Shown: positions 7,700 through 19,951, counted from the stretch's first letter. The stretch: 64,000 nt of DNA from Actinobacteria bacterium OV450 (GCA_001298555.1 LJCW01000368.1:124001-188000); one strand, 5' to 3'. The notes: generated from the sequence alone by a model not told the origin. Numbers and translations: made by a program.

Positions 7700-8595
7700 G
7701 CCTGGCCCCGCGGGCGGTGCTCGTCCACCGCAGGACCGAGTACGAGGAGCTGCTCGCCCGGCACGGGACGCACGGGCAGGCCGCGTTCTTCCTTTCCAGC
7801 CGGGGCAGGTCGATCGACGATGTGGTGCGCCGCCACGACGGCACCGTGCAGGCGCTGAGGGACGTGGCGGCGGCGGTGCCCCTCACATGGCGTAGCTCCC
7901 GTGTGGAGCGGGCGGACCTGGACCGCTTCCTGTTCGCCCCGGAGGACGTGGTGGTCGTGGTCGGCCAGGACGGCCTGGTCGCCAACACCGCGAAGTACCT
8001 CCGCGGCCAACCCGTGGTGGGCATCGACACCGACCCGGGGCGCAACCCGGGGGTCCTGGTCCGTCACCGCTGCGTCGACGCAGCCGCCCTGCTGCGTGCG
8101 GCGACCGCCGCCGGGGGGCGGGCAGAGGAGCTGACCATGGTCGAGGCGGTCGCCGACGACACGCAGCGACTCCTGGCTTTGAACGAGATCTACCTGGGCT
8201 CGCCCGGGCACCAGACGGCCCGCTACCGCCTGGGGTCCCACGACGAGCAGGGCCCGGGGGAGGCGCAGGCGTCCTCGGGGGTGCTGGTGGGCACGGGCAC
8301 GGGCGCCACCGGCTGGCTGCGTTCCCTGTGGCTGGAGCGCGGCAGCCCCGTGGGGCTGCCTGCACCCTGCGACCGGCGGCTCGTGTGGTTCGTGCGCGAG
8401 GCATGGCCCTCACCCACGACCGGAACGACGAAGGTCGCCGGGGAGCTCGGGCTGGGGCAGGGGCTGCAGCTGACCGTGGAGTCGGACCGGATCGTGGTCT
8501 TCGGCGACGGGATGGAGAGCGACGCCCTGGAGCTGACCTGGGGGCAGAGCGTACGGCTGGGCATCGCGGAGACGTCGCTGCACCTGGTGACGTGA
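7696..8595 (+). CDS. Divergent NAD-kinase-like protein
   Basis: A 299-residue protein with the ATP-NAD kinase layout. The N-terminal nucleotide loop reads VVVVGQDGLVANTAKYL, where canonical enzymes have GGDGT. NEIYLGSPGHQTARYRL matches the NE-containing strand, and VGTGTGATGWLRSL replaces the usual TGSTAY-type segment. The Asp of the first loop is kept. Family members phosphorylate NAD to NADP in the cytosol; the altered loops may mean another substrate or a sensor role. The GTG start overlaps the SPFH stop, and a bidirectional hairpin follows at 8631-8668. This is likely a specialised paralogue rather than the housekeeping kinase. Confidence 0.75.
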   Translation: MSLAPRAVLVHRRTEYEELLARHGTHGQAAFFLSSRGRSIDDVVRRHDGTVQALRDVAAAVPLTWRSSRVERADLDRFLFAPEDVVVVVGQDGLVANTAKYLRGQPVVGIDTDPGRNPGVLVRHRCVDAAALLRAATAAGGRAEELTMVEAVADDTQRLLALNEIYLGSPGHQTARYRLGSHDEQGPGEAQASSGVLVGTGTGATGWLRSLWLERGSPVGLPAPCDRRLVWFVREAWPSPTTGTTKVAGELGLGQGLQLTVESDRIVVFGDGMESDALELTWGQSVRLGIAETSLHLVT

Positions 8596-8630
8596 AGTCC
8601 TCAACTGGAGCTGCAGGGAACCCGGTCCAT

Positions 8631-8668
8631 GACTATGGTCCCGGCTCGAACGGGCCGGGACCGTAGTC
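8631..8668. terminator. Bidirectional hairpin terminator
   Basis: A 15-bp stem (arms 8631-8645 and 8654-8668, one G-U pair) with an 8-base loop separates the convergent kinase and peptidase genes. No T-tract follows, which is normal for Streptomyces terminators. Confidence 0.65.
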
Positions 8669-10735
8669 GGTCGTACCGGCCAGAGGATGCGCCAGGCGAC
8701 GGCGTACGGCTGGGCGAACCGGGTGATCCGGAAGGCAGTGACGACGACCTCTGCTTCCCCGGCCGGAACGCTCTGCCAGTTGACCTGCTCGACGTTGTTG
8801 ACACGGTCGAACCCCGGATCCGTGCCCATGTTGCCGTGGCGCTCCTGACTGCCTGCCCGGACGACGAGGTCGAGATCGTTCTGCAGTGCCTTCCCGGGAG
8901 GATCCGTCCAGACGAGGGTGACCTTCAGGGTGCGCGCCGCCCCTTCCGGGATCGTGATGCGGAACGACCGCTCCTCTCCCTGGTCCAGCTCTTTGGCGTC
9001 GGTGAAGCCCGCCCGGCCGGCATCGGTCGGCAGGACGACGGCACGCTCGAGGTTCACGATGCCGAAGCCGCAGCTGTTGTTCGGAGCGGGGCCCGTCTCG
9101 GAGGGGCTGTACTGACCGGGCAGCTCGTCAGCGCCGTTGATCAGCATGGCCTTGATGAGCGCCGCGCTGGGCTTCGGGGTGCCGTTCTTCACGAGCGTCT
9201 CGCGCAGCACCGCGACACAGCCCGCGACCAGCGGGGTGGCCATGCTGGTGCCGCTGTCGAACATGAACGCGGGGTCCGTGGAGACGCCGAAGAGACCGTC
9301 GTCGGAGGCCAGCCGCGAGCGTGTCGAAAGGATCGCCGTGCCAGGTGCGACGATGTCGGGCTTGACCCGTCCCTCCTGGGTGGGGCCGCGGCTGCTGAAG
9401 GCCGCCATCCCGGCGGGGTTGTCCGCCATCCTGTCGCCGCGGATCGGTGGGGCGGGGTACGAGAGCGGCCTGAGGTCGTCGTAGGTGTGGGCGATCTGGG
9501 GGCGGTCGCCCTCGCTGGCGCCGACGGTGATGATGTTCTTGGCTCCGGTCTCCCCGCTGATGGCCCGCAGGTTGATGTGGCCGTCACCGTCGCGGTCCGT
9601 ACCGTCGTTGCCTGCGGCGAAGCAGATGACGAAGTCCTTGTTGTCCCAGACGAACTGATCGACCTCGCGCGCCGCCTTGTTGTACGGCAAGCCCGGGGTG
9701 ACCGGACCCCATGAGTTGGTGTGGATCCGCGCCCCGTCCTCCACGAAGGGCGGCTCGAACAGATCGTGCAGGTTGGTGGGGATCCCGGACAGCGAGCCGT
9801 CGTCGGCCAGCAGGGACTGGAGCACCAGCCTCGCCTCCGGAGCCGTGCCGGTGACGGCGCCGCCCGTGGCCGGCGACGTGCCGTCGCCGCCCATCGTCGC
9901 CGACATGCCGTCGCCGAGGACCGAGCCGGCCACGTGGGTGCCGTGCCCGTCGGGGTCGTCCGTCCTCGCCGGGCTCGTACGGCCCAGGGCGATCAGGCGC
10001 TTGACCCGGCCGGTGAAAGCGGGATGGGCATTGGTGGTGGACCCCTTGTCGAACCCGGTGTCGGCGACGCACACGATCTGGCCCTCGCCCCGGAACTTGG
10101 TGCCGTTGAGGGAGACGCAAGCGTGCATGAGGTTCGCCGCGACGGTGTTGTACAGCACCCTCTCGGGGACCTCCTCGATCTCCTTCACCTCGTCGAGGGC
10201 GGCCAGCGCGGCCAGGTCCTCCTCGCGGACCGTCACGCGTACCTTGTCGTGGTCGGTCTGTACCTCGCCGGGGCTGACACCGGCGAGCCGCCGCGATCCG
10301 GTCCTGTAGGCCGTCCGCGCTCACGTCGACGTCCTCGTGCAGGACCACGTCGATGGTCCGGGGACGGGGACCGCCCGCCTCCAGGGGGTCGGCCAGCACG
10401 GCCACCCCCGGACGCAGCCGGTTCGACCGGAGCGACTGGGCGATCTTGAAACCCTTGAAGTACACGTCGGCCCAGGTCACGAACGGGAGCGCGCGCACGG
10501 CATCCAGGTCGGTGGGCCGGAAGCCGCACAGATACGTGTCGTCCGGAACGTATTCGTGGATCGCCACCCCGAGCGCCGCGAGTTCCTCCTTTTCCTCGGA
10601 GGTGGGCGGGTGTGAGGTCTGGACGAGGAGGTAGTTGGACGTGGTGGCGTCCTCGGACACCAGCGAGGCGGTGGCCAGATCGTCGGCCTGCGCCAGCGGG
10701 TCCACCGTCACGCCGTTGATGGTGATACGGGACAT
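8633..10735 (-). pseudogene. S8 (subtilisin-family) serine peptidase, frameshifted
   Basis: The N-terminal part (ATG at 10735, MSRITINGVTVDP) is in one frame to about 10290. The rest continues in another frame, from AGVSPGEVQTDHDKVRVTV. One extra base in the GC-run around 10281-10300 explains the break. The catalytic domain is intact: Asp in VADTGFD, His in DGHGTHVAG, oxyanion-hole Asn in AAGNDG and Ser in GTSMATP, followed by a beta-sandwich domain. There is no signal peptide. The second frame runs through the terminator and 186 bp into the kinase gene. A shift near 8690 would instead end at 8633 with a DYGPGPFEPGP tail, so a second lesion is possible. It may be a pseudogene or a sequencing error. 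Confidence 0.75.
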
Positions 10736-11032
10736 GCCGAACTCCCGGAGGATGTGGGCGTTGGCGAAGGTGCGCGCAGTCAGCAGCCCTGGTTCTCCCC
10801 GGCACTGCCCCTGCCGGCGCCATCCGGTCGGAGCCCGTCCGGTCCGGCGGCGCGCTCGGCGGCGCGGCACTTCCGTTCGGCCAAGATGCTAGGCGGGGCG
10901 GCCTCCCGGCACGCGCAGGACACGCACGTGGGAGAGCCGAGACCGTGATCCAGCACACATCGCGCGGAGCGATGACTTCGCCGGCCTCGGCCGGTCGGAT
11001 GAGCGACAACGCCACGTGAGGAAGGCCCCTTC
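10736..11032. other. Divergent intergenic region, 297 bp
   Basis: This lies between the S8 peptidase and DUF998 starts. I see no gene and no convincing palindrome. A weak purine-rich stretch (GAGGAAGG) precedes the DUF998 ATG. Confidence 0.35.
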
Positions 11033-11698
11033 ATGACCCCCACGCTCAGTGCATCGCACGTCGCTTCCGCAGTGCCCGCGTCCCGCGCGGCGGTACGCCC
11101 GTGGCTGGCCGGTGGTATCGCGGCCGGTCCGGTGTTCCTCGCGGCCGGTGTCGCGCAAGGCATCGCCCGTGACGGCTTTGATTTCAGCCGGAACGCGCTC
11201 AGTCAGCTAGCGCTCGGCGAGGCGGGCTGGGTCCAGACGGCTAACTTCCTGCTCGCCGGCGTTCTGCTGGTCATGGGGGCGGTCGGTCTGCGCCGCGTGC
11301 TGAGCGGGACCCCGGGCGGCTCCTGGGCGCCGGTGCTGATCGGTGTCTTCGGTGCCTCGTTCGGAGCCGCTGCGGCCTTCCCGGCCGACGCCGGGGCGGG
11401 CTTTCCCGCCGGAGCACCCGACGCGACCGTGCTGAGCGGCCACGCCGGTGTCCACGTGGCCGCCGGCATGGTCGGCTACCTCGCTCTGTGCACCGCCTTC
11501 GTCGTGCTCGCCGGCTCGCTCGCCGCCCGGGGCCACCGCAGGTGGGCCGTGGCCTCGCGGCTGGTGCCGGTCGTCGTCCTCGCCGGCTTCGCGGCCTCCG
11601 CCGCCTCCGTCCTGGCCTTCACCGCAGGGGCGGGCCTTGGCCTGCTGTGGCTGACAGCGGTGATGACGCGCCTGGCGTGCGTCCCGGTGAACCGCTGA
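11033..11698 (+). CDS. DUF998 integral membrane protein
   Basis: A 221-residue membrane protein with about six hydrophobic segments. The family signature DFSRNALSQLALGEAGWVQ follows the first helix. Loops carry FPADAGAGFPAGAPD and SGHAGVHVAAG, typical of DUF998. Function is unestablished. The gene is convergent with the ECF sigma factor and nothing links them functionally. The N-terminal 25 residues are polar and Ala-rich and probably cytosolic. Start: ATG with GAGGAAGG upstream. Confidence 0.85.
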   Translation: MTPTLSASHVASAVPASRAAVRPWLAGGIAAGPVFLAAGVAQGIARDGFDFSRNALSQLALGEAGWVQTANFLLAGVLLVMGAVGLRRVLSGTPGGSWAPVLIGVFGASFGAAAAFPADAGAGFPAGAPDATVLSGHAGVHVAAGMVGYLALCTAFVVLAGSLAARGHRRWAVASRLVPVVVLAGFAASAASVLAFTAGAGLGLLWLTAVMTRLACVPVNR

Positions 11699-11768
11699 CC
11701 GCTGGCCGACTGCTGCTCGCGCCACGCGCCCGGCGTCCACACGTACTCGGGCCGACTGCCGTGCCGTG

Positions 11769-12734
11769 CTACACGGCGTCGAGGCGGTCCGGCAGGCCGA
11801 AGAGGGGGAAGAGGCGGTCGGTGTCACGGAAGGCCGTGATGCCGCTGATCCGGGTGCCGGAGAACTCGACGACCTGGAGGGCCCAGGGCACGTAACCGGT
11901 GCCGTCCCGGGAGGGACGGTACTGGCCGAACGCGGGGGAACCGTTCGCCTGGGTCGGGACCAGACGCGAGCCGCGGCAGCCGATCGCGGGGCCGGTGAGC
12001 CAGGCGTGGATGTCGGGGACACCGCGCATCCACTTCGCGTACGGGGGCAGACACAGCGTGGCGTCGACGTGGAGGAGCATGCTCAGCTCCTCCATGTCGT
12101 AGCGGGAGAAGGCCGTGGCGTACCGCTCGGCCAGGACTCGCCGGACGCTGTCGGACGGCCGCGCAGCCGGTCCGTCCGTCGCGCGGCGGCGGGCGGCCAG
12201 CGTCGCTCGGGCCCGCTGCAGGGCGCTGTTGGCTGAGGCGACGGTGCAGCTGTGCAGGGCGGCGACCTCGCGGGCCGAGAATCCGAGGACGTCCCGCAGG
12301 ATCAGCGTGGCCCGCTGCCTGGGCGGCAGGTGCTGCAGCGCGGCGACGAACGCCAGCCGGACCGATTCGCCCGCTGCAGCGGCCGCCTCCGGATCGCCGC
12401 CGGGACACGGCTCCACCCACAGGACGGACTCCTGCGGGGGTGCCGGCGGGGCGCCGCCCTCGCTCGGCGCCGACAGGTCCATCGGGAGCGCCCTCCGCTG
12501 GCCCGACGCGAGGGCGTCCAGGCATACGTTGGTGGCGATCCGGTACACCCACGTCCGCAGCGCCGACCGGCCTTCGAAGCGGTCGAGGCTCCGCCACGCC
12601 CGGACCAGCGCCTCCTGCACCGCGTCCTCGGCTTCGGTGTACGACCCCAACATCCGGTAGCAGTACCCGGTCAGCTCCGCCCGGTACTCCTCAAGACCCT
12701 CCGCCACTGCGCCGGGCGCCCCGGAATCCCCCAT
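11769..12734 (-). CDS. ECF sigma factor with C-terminal SnoaL-like domain (TIGR02960-like)
   Basis: A 321-residue protein. Sigma region 2 spans about residues 10-85 (YRMLGSYTEAEDAVQEALVRAW, then WVYRIATNVCLDAL). Region 4 spans about 125-190 (LPPRQRATLILRDVLGFSAREVA). A C-terminal SnoaL-type domain of about 110 residues follows, with VRRVLAERYATAFSRYDMEELSMLL and WALQVVEFSGTRI. Such extensions modulate ECF activity in place of an anti-sigma factor. None is adjacent, consistent with this class. The ATG at 12734 fits the domain start. Target promoters are unknown. Confidence 0.9.
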   Translation of the reverse strand: MGDSGAPGAVAEGLEEYRAELTGYCYRMLGSYTEAEDAVQEALVRAWRSLDRFEGRSALRTWVYRIATNVCLDALASGQRRALPMDLSAPSEGGAPPAPPQESVLWVEPCPGGDPEAAAAAGESVRLAFVAALQHLPPRQRATLILRDVLGFSAREVAALHSCTVASANSALQRARATLAARRRATDGPAARPSDSVRRVLAERYATAFSRYDMEELSMLLHVDATLCLPPYAKWMRGVPDIHAWLTGPAIGCRGSRLVPTQANGSPAFGQYRPSRDGTGYVPWALQVVEFSGTRISGITAFRDTDRLFPLFGLPDRLDAV

Positions 12735-13141
12735 GCCGCACTCCTTCGAAGAGACAGTCCCAGGCCGGTGTTCCTGGCGCTCCCACTGTAGGAGCAGGCG
12801 CCATGGCCGAAGCGCGGGTCCCTCCTGCGAGGAGCTGCTCGGGAAACTTGAGCACGTCACCGGGTTCCGGTGGATCGCCCGTACCGTCGTCTGCGAGCCG
12901 GCCGGACCGGAGCCGGCCCGGACCGGGGTGAGTGGGGCTGAACGATCAGAGGGTGCCGGGCTGTTGCCTCCGGAGTCCGTTGCCCGGGGACGGCGGTATG
13001 AGCGCCGGAGCCCAGGGCTTGCCGAGCGGCCCCGCATCCCGGCCGGAGTGAGGGGCCGGGATGCGGGGCGTCCGGTGGCCGTACCGAAGGGGCGATGCAG
13101 CGGGGCCCGCTCCGGAACCGGCCTGGCCGGGAGGACAGGTC
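12735..13141. other. Intergenic region, 407 bp
   Basis: No gene is seen. It holds the sigma-factor upstream region and a perfect 15-bp hairpin at 13030-13068 that terminates the ArsR gene. Confidence 0.45.
13030..13068. terminator. Perfect 15-bp hairpin downstream of the ArsR gene
   Basis: The arms at 13030-13044 and 13054-13068 (CCCCGCATCCCGGCC and its complement) pair perfectly around a 9-base loop, 74 bp past the ArsR stop. There is no T-tract. Confidence 0.65.
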
Positions 13142-13684
13142 CTAACCGGAACCACTGGTGCTGGCTGGCAGAGCCTGTTGATAGAGCGCCACCAGCACGC
13201 CGTGCAGGGGCTGTTCCTCTGCATCTTCCGCGGCCTCGTCGACCAGTCTGGCGAGAGTCTCGCCGAGTTCTCTCGCCTTGGCGGGGCTGAGACGCAGGTG
13301 GCGCAGGGTCAGGTGCGTCTCGACGGGTGAGAGGTCCAGTTCCTGGGCGAACGCGGCGAGCATCGCGGCGGTGCCCGCCGCTTGGGGTTCGGCGACGACC
13401 ATGTGGCGTGCCGTGCGCTGGTAGTACTGCTCGGTGCCGCCGCGGACCTGGCGGGTCTCGGCGATGTGGACCAGCCCGGCTTCGCGGAGCACTTTGAGGT
13501 GGTGGGCCACGTTGCCCTTCTTCGCGTCGAGCTGCGCCGCAAGCTGCCTGATGGTGGCGGGCCGGTGGCCCAGGGCGAAGAGCAACCGCTGGCGCAACGG
13601 GTTGGCGAGTGCCGCGAACTGATCCGGCGCGCCGATCTCCAGAACGTCCTCGGGGGGTGGCAGATGGGGAGGCTGATCGCGCAT
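13142..13684 (-). CDS. ArsR-type winged-helix transcriptional regulator
   Basis: A 180-residue regulator. Residues 18-80 form the winged helix (FAALANPLRQRLLFALGHRP, then LAAQLDAKKGNVAHHLKVLREAGLVHIAETR), and the C-terminal half is helical and acidic. No Cys metal site is seen, so it is probably not a metal sensor. It is divergent from the S41 peptidase with only 57 bp between start codons; that spacer holds a dyad centred near 13701, suggesting it controls itself and the peptidase. The ligand is unknown. Confidence 0.88.
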   Translation of the reverse strand: MRDQPPHLPPPEDVLEIGAPDQFAALANPLRQRLLFALGHRPATIRQLAAQLDAKKGNVAHHLKVLREAGLVHIAETRQVRGGTEQYYQRTARHMVVAEPQAAGTAAMLAAFAQELDLSPVETHLTLRHLRLSPAKARELGETLARLVDEAAEDAEEQPLHGVLVALYQQALPASTSGSG

Positions 13685-13688
13685 ACCG

Positions 13689-13714
13689 AAAGTGTCTAAA
13701 GTCTTTGACGCTTT
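13689..13714. promoter_or_regulatory. Dyad operator and promoter between arsR-like and S41 genes
   Basis: AAAGTGTC (13689-13696) and GACGCTTT (13707-13714) form an inverted repeat around a second near-palindrome, AAAGTCTTT. TTGACG at 13705-13710 can be the -35 for the S41 gene. A -10 near 13729-13734 would put the start site at the ATG at 13742, so that mRNA may be leaderless. Both genes could be repressed from here. Confidence 0.5.
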
Positions 13715-13741
13715 TGCAAGAGCAGTGGTCTACTCCCTGTC

Positions 13742-14647
13742 ATGACGACTTCAACTCAGCTTTCACCGGCCCCTGTCATCGACGAGACGGTCCGGCTCCT
13801 GACCGAGCGCTACGTTTTCCCCGAGATAGCCGAGCAGCTCGCCGGCCTGCTGCAACGACGTCTCGCCGAGGGCGCCTACGACGTCGGCGGCGCCGAGGAG
13901 CTCGCCGGGTTGGTCACCGCCGACCTGCAGTCCGTCAACGGCGACCGGCACCTGAGGTTGAAGCACCACGCCGACCCCGTGTCCCCGAAGCGAGGGGCAG
14001 CCACCATGGACGCCATGCGCCGGGACTTCGAGACCTCGCTGGGCGGTGCGCCCCGGGTGCAGCTGCTCGACGGAGGGGTCGCCGTGGTGGAGCTGGCACC
14101 GATGCTGTTTCCGCTGGAGTGGGCCGCCGAACCGCTGGGCGCCGCGCTCACCCTGGCCTCCCGCGCCCAGGCGCTGATCGTCGACCTTCGCGGCAACCGG
14201 GGCGGTGACCCGGACACGGTCGCCTTCGTCTGCAGCTACCTGCTCGACGAGCGCACTCACCTCAACAGCATGCAATGGCGCGCCGGCGAGCGCAGCGAGC
14301 AGTCCTGGAGTCTGCCGCACGTGCCCGGCGCGCGCTTCGGTGGCAGCAAGCCGTTGTATGTGCTGTCCAGCGAGACCACCTTCTCTGCCGCTGAAGAGCT
14401 GGCGTACGACCTCCAGCAGCTCGGCCGCGCCGTGGTGGTCGGCGAGCGCACCCGCGGCGGCGCACATCCGTGCCAAGGCTGGACCGTGCACCCGCACCTG
14501 GAAGTCACGGTCCCCGTCGGCCGCGCCGTCAACCCCGTCTCCGGCACGAACTGGGAAGGCACCGGCGTGCAGCCGGACGTCCCCTGCGCTGCCGCTGACT
14601 CCCTCGCCCACGCCCACGCGCTGGCCCTCGCCCGACTGGAAGGCTGA
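13742..14647 (+). CDS. S41-family (IRBP/CtpA-like) peptidase domain protein
   Basis: A 301-residue protein. An N-terminal helical cap (VIDETVRLLTERYVFPEIAEQLA) leads into an S41 fold with LIVDLRGNRGGDPDTVAF and YVLSSETTFSAAEELAYDLQQL. The Ser in the latter occupies the nucleophile position. VVVGERTRGGAH follows, and the Trp-rich C-terminal segment reads NWEGTGVQPDVP. There is no signal peptide or PDZ domain, so a cytosolic role is likely. It is divergent from the ArsR-type regulator. Such stand-alone S41 proteins have unclear substrates. Confidence 0.85.
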   Translation: MTTSTQLSPAPVIDETVRLLTERYVFPEIAEQLAGLLQRRLAEGAYDVGGAEELAGLVTADLQSVNGDRHLRLKHHADPVSPKRGAATMDAMRRDFETSLGGAPRVQLLDGGVAVVELAPMLFPLEWAAEPLGAALTLASRAQALIVDLRGNRGGDPDTVAFVCSYLLDERTHLNSMQWRAGERSEQSWSLPHVPGARFGGSKPLYVLSSETTFSAAEELAYDLQQLGRAVVVGERTRGGAHPCQGWTVHPHLEVTVPVGRAVNPVSGTNWEGTGVQPDVPCAAADSLAHAHALALARLEG

Positions 14648-14729
14648 GTAGACGTGACGCCGTTCGGCGGGTGCCAGAGGGCCGAGACCTACACGATGCA
14701 GGGGCATGGCCCCCGCGGTCCGCGTCGTC

Positions 14730-15645
14730 TCACCCGCTGCCGGCGGCTGGAGCGTACGGCCCCGCGGCAACCGGGTTCGGCGCTGCCCCGTTCTGGTCCT
14801 CGTTCCGGTCCCCGTTCCGGTCCTCGTTCCGGTCCTGGTGCCGGTCCTCTTCGAAGGACCGGAGCAGGTCCGCCGCGACACTCACCGCGATCGTGGCGGG
14901 TTCCTTGCCGGTGATCCCGGAGATTCCGACCGGGGCCTTGATCCGGTCGATGGTGGCCGTGTCATGGCCGCCCTCGGTGGCCAGCCGTTGCCGGAAACGC
15001 GCCCATTTGGCGGACGATCCGATCAACCCGATCGAGCCGAGACCGGCGGTGCGCAGGGCGGCGTCGCACAGTGCGGCGTCCTCGGCGTGATCGTGCGTCA
15101 TGATCAGGACATGCGCGCCGGGCGGCAGTTCCGCGAGCACCTCCTCCGGAAGCAGGGGGGTGTGGTGCACGTGGATCTGCGCCACCGCGTCCGCGAGCAC
15201 GCCGAGTCGTGCGTCGGCGAGCATGTCCGGGCGGGTGTCGATCAGGTGCAGGTCGAGGTGGTGGCGTGCCAGGATGCGTGCCAGTTCCAGTCCGACGTGC
15301 CCGACACCGAAGACGGCCACAGCCTGGACCACCGGCAGCGGTTCGAGCAGTACGGTGACGGCTCCGCCGCAGCATTGCACCCCGTGCCGGCCGGTGACCT
15401 TGTCCGTGAGGGCGAATTCCATCAGCTCCGGCTCCGGCCAGGCCGCGCCGTTGAGCTCGCGCGCCCGATCGATGGCCACGGCCTCGATGTTGCCGCCGCC
15501 GATCGAACCCCAGGTCTCGGTCCGTCCCACGACGAGTTTGGCACCGGCCCGGCGCGGTGCGTGGCCGCGCACGGTCGCGACGGTCACGAGCACGCCGGGT
15601 TCCCGGCGCGCCCGCAACCGCGCGACCGCGGCCACCCAGCTCATG

Positions 15646-15653
<8 letters not shown>
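14730..15653 (-). CDS. xdhC: Xanthine dehydrogenase accessory protein XdhC
   Basis: A 307-residue XdhC/CoxI-type maturation protein that binds molybdenum cofactor and helps load the sulphurated form into XDH. An N-terminal segment (GVLVTVATVRGHAPRRAGAKLVV, then GSIGGGNIEA) precedes a Rossmann-like C-terminal domain (VAVFGVGHVGLELARIL, LIDTRPD, MTHDHAEDAAL, GLIGSSAKWARF). Its first eight bases overlap the xdhB stop, so it is coupled to xdhAB. Residues about 268-288 are a 12-bp-repeat-encoded DRxxDRNEDRN tail that homologues usually lack. It is the only XdhC seen for two Mo enzymes in this window. Confidence 0.9.
14791..14848 (+). repeat. 12-bp tandem repeat inside xdhC
   Basis: About five imperfect copies of a 12-bp unit encode the Asp-Arg-Asn-Glu-rich tail of XdhC. 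Changes in copy number would keep the frame. Confidence 0.7.
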
Positions 15654-18041
<2,388 letters not shown>

Positions 18042-18045
<4 letters not shown>

Positions 18046-19613
18046 GACGACACCGCCTCGGTGGTTTGCGCGTACAGCTTCAGCAGGCTCTGGCCGAGCA
18101 TCGCGGAGCGGTATCCGGCGCTGGCCCGGTGATCGTCCATCGGTGTGCCCTGGGCGCGGAGCACCCGGGCCGCGGCCTCGACGGTCTCCGCCGCCCACGG
18201 CCTGCCCTCCAGGGCCGCCTCGGTGGCGAGGGCGCGGACCGGGGTTGCGGCTACGCCGCCCAGGCCGATGCGCGCCTTGCGCACGGTCCCGTCCTCGATG
18301 TCGAGCGCGAAGGCGACCGCCACGCTGGAGATGTCGTCGAAGCGCCGTTTGGCGATCTTGTGGAAGGCCGTGACCGGTGACAGCGGCAGCGGGATGCGCA
18401 CCGCGCGGATCAGCTCGCCGGGCCGGCGCACGCTCTGCCGGTAGGCGGTGAAGTAGTCGGACAGGGGGACCTCGCGTTCACCGTCGACGTCGGCGAGCAC
18501 GACCGATGCCTCCAGAGCGAGCAGCACCGGCGGGCTGTCACCGATGGGGGAACCGGTACCCAGATTGCCGCCGAGGGTAGCGCTGTTGCGGATGAGGCGG
18601 GACGCGAACTGCGGGAACAGCTCCGCCAGCAGCGGGACGCTGCCGTCGAGGCGGCGCTCGATCTCCGTGAGCGTCTGCGCCGCCCCGATCTCGATGTGGT
18701 CGGATTCGACCCGCATCCCGCGCAGTTCGGGGAGACGGTCGACCGCGACCACGCAATTCGCCCGACGGGAACGGATGTTCACCTCGACGCCCCAGTCGGT
18801 GCTTCCGGCGACGACCACGGCGTCGGTCCGCTCGTGCAGGAGCTGCAGCGCACCGGCCAGGGAGCTCGGCCGCAGGAACGCGGCGTCGTCCCGGGTGTAT
18901 TCGGTGGCGGCAGGTTCGGGCGGGGACTGCTCGCGGCGCTGCGCCAGGGGGTCGTCCTCGGTGGGCGTACCGACGGCGAAGGCGGCGTCGCGAATGGGGC
19001 GGTAGCCGGTGCAGCGGCACAGGTTTCCGCTCAGCGCGTGCAGATCGAAACCGTTCGGACCGTGCTCGGTGCCGGTGCCGGTGCCGGTGCCGGTGCCGGT
19101 GCCGGTGCTGGTGCTGGTGCCGGTGCCGGAGCCAGCGGCCGGCTCCGGGCCCGGGTCCGGGGGCGCGCAGCGGTCGGGTCGGTAGTACTCGGAGGCCATG
19201 CTGCAGATGAATCCCGGTGTGCAGTAACCGCATTGGGAACCGCCGCGTACGGCCATCTCCTCCTGTACGGGGTGCAACGCGGCCGGCGTGGCGGGCTCGC
19301 CGGCGGTGGCCAGGCCCTCCGAGGTGATGACCTCCTGACCGTCGAGCGCCGCGACCGGGAGAAGGCAGGCGTTGACCGCCACCCAGTCGGTGGGCCTGTT
19401 CACTCCGGGACGGGCCACCAGGACCGAACAGGCGCCGCATTCACCCTCGGCGCAGCCCTCCTTGGTGCCGGTGAGACCACGCTCGCGCAGGAAGTCCAGC
19501 ACGGTGGTGTGGGGGGCGGCCGGTGCAATCGGCGTTTCTTTCCCGTTGACCGTGATCCGCGCCGCTACCACGGCGCGCTCGCGTTTCGGCGCGCGGTCGA
19601 TGTGACTGTCCAA
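18042..19613 (-). CDS. xdhA: Xanthine dehydrogenase FeS/FAD subunit
   Basis: A 523-residue small subunit. The N-terminal plant-type [2Fe-2S] domain has Cys54, Cys59, Cys62 and Cys83 (GCAEGECGAC). The second [2Fe-2S] domain has Cys128 and Cys131 (CGYCTPGF) and Cys199 and Cys201 (CRCTGY). The FAD domain follows from about residue 245 (VVAGSTDWGVEV, then GGNLGTGSPIGD). Between the two halves of the second cluster motif lies an extra stretch of about 40 residues rich in Gly-Thr pairs, encoded by a hexanucleotide repeat. It is first in the xdhABC operon. An imperfect dyad upstream (19646-19671) may be an operator. Confidence 0.95.
19068..19127 (+). repeat. Hexanucleotide GGTGCC tandem repeat inside xdhA
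   Basis: About ten copies of GGTGCC (two read GGTGCT) encode alternating Gly-Thr, with some Ser, in the loop between the cluster-II cysteines. Slippage would add or remove two residues without changing frame. Confidence 0.85.
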
Positions 19614-19951
19614 GTCGCCATTTCAGGGGCTCTCTTTTTCGGTGGTCGCAGCTCGATAACTCAGAGCGCGACAAATCGACACGCAATGACGTGCCGTGGA
19701 GGGTGACAGAGGTGAGAAGGTGCCGGGGCCCGCGATCGGGCACGCCGGAAAGGGGGCTGCTCAGCAGCCGTGTGCTACGCGGCCGGGAGCCCAGGCGATC
19801 TGGTGTGCGAGGCGAAGCAGCTCGGAGAAGGTCGACATCCGGCTTCGCCCCCTTCCAGTAGTGGCTCCCGAGTCGGTGCGGTCGAAGTTACGTCGCCGCA
19901 GGTTCATCGGTCAAGCGGATGCAGGTCGATCCCGTCCCGGTCGGGGCTGTC
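19614..19951. other. Intergenic region between xdhA and the NCS1 permease, 338 bp
   Basis: The xdhA upstream region contains an imperfect inverted repeat at 19646-19671 (TCGCAGCTC and GAGCGCGA) that could be an operator. I see no gene or strong terminator in the rest. Confidence 0.4.
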
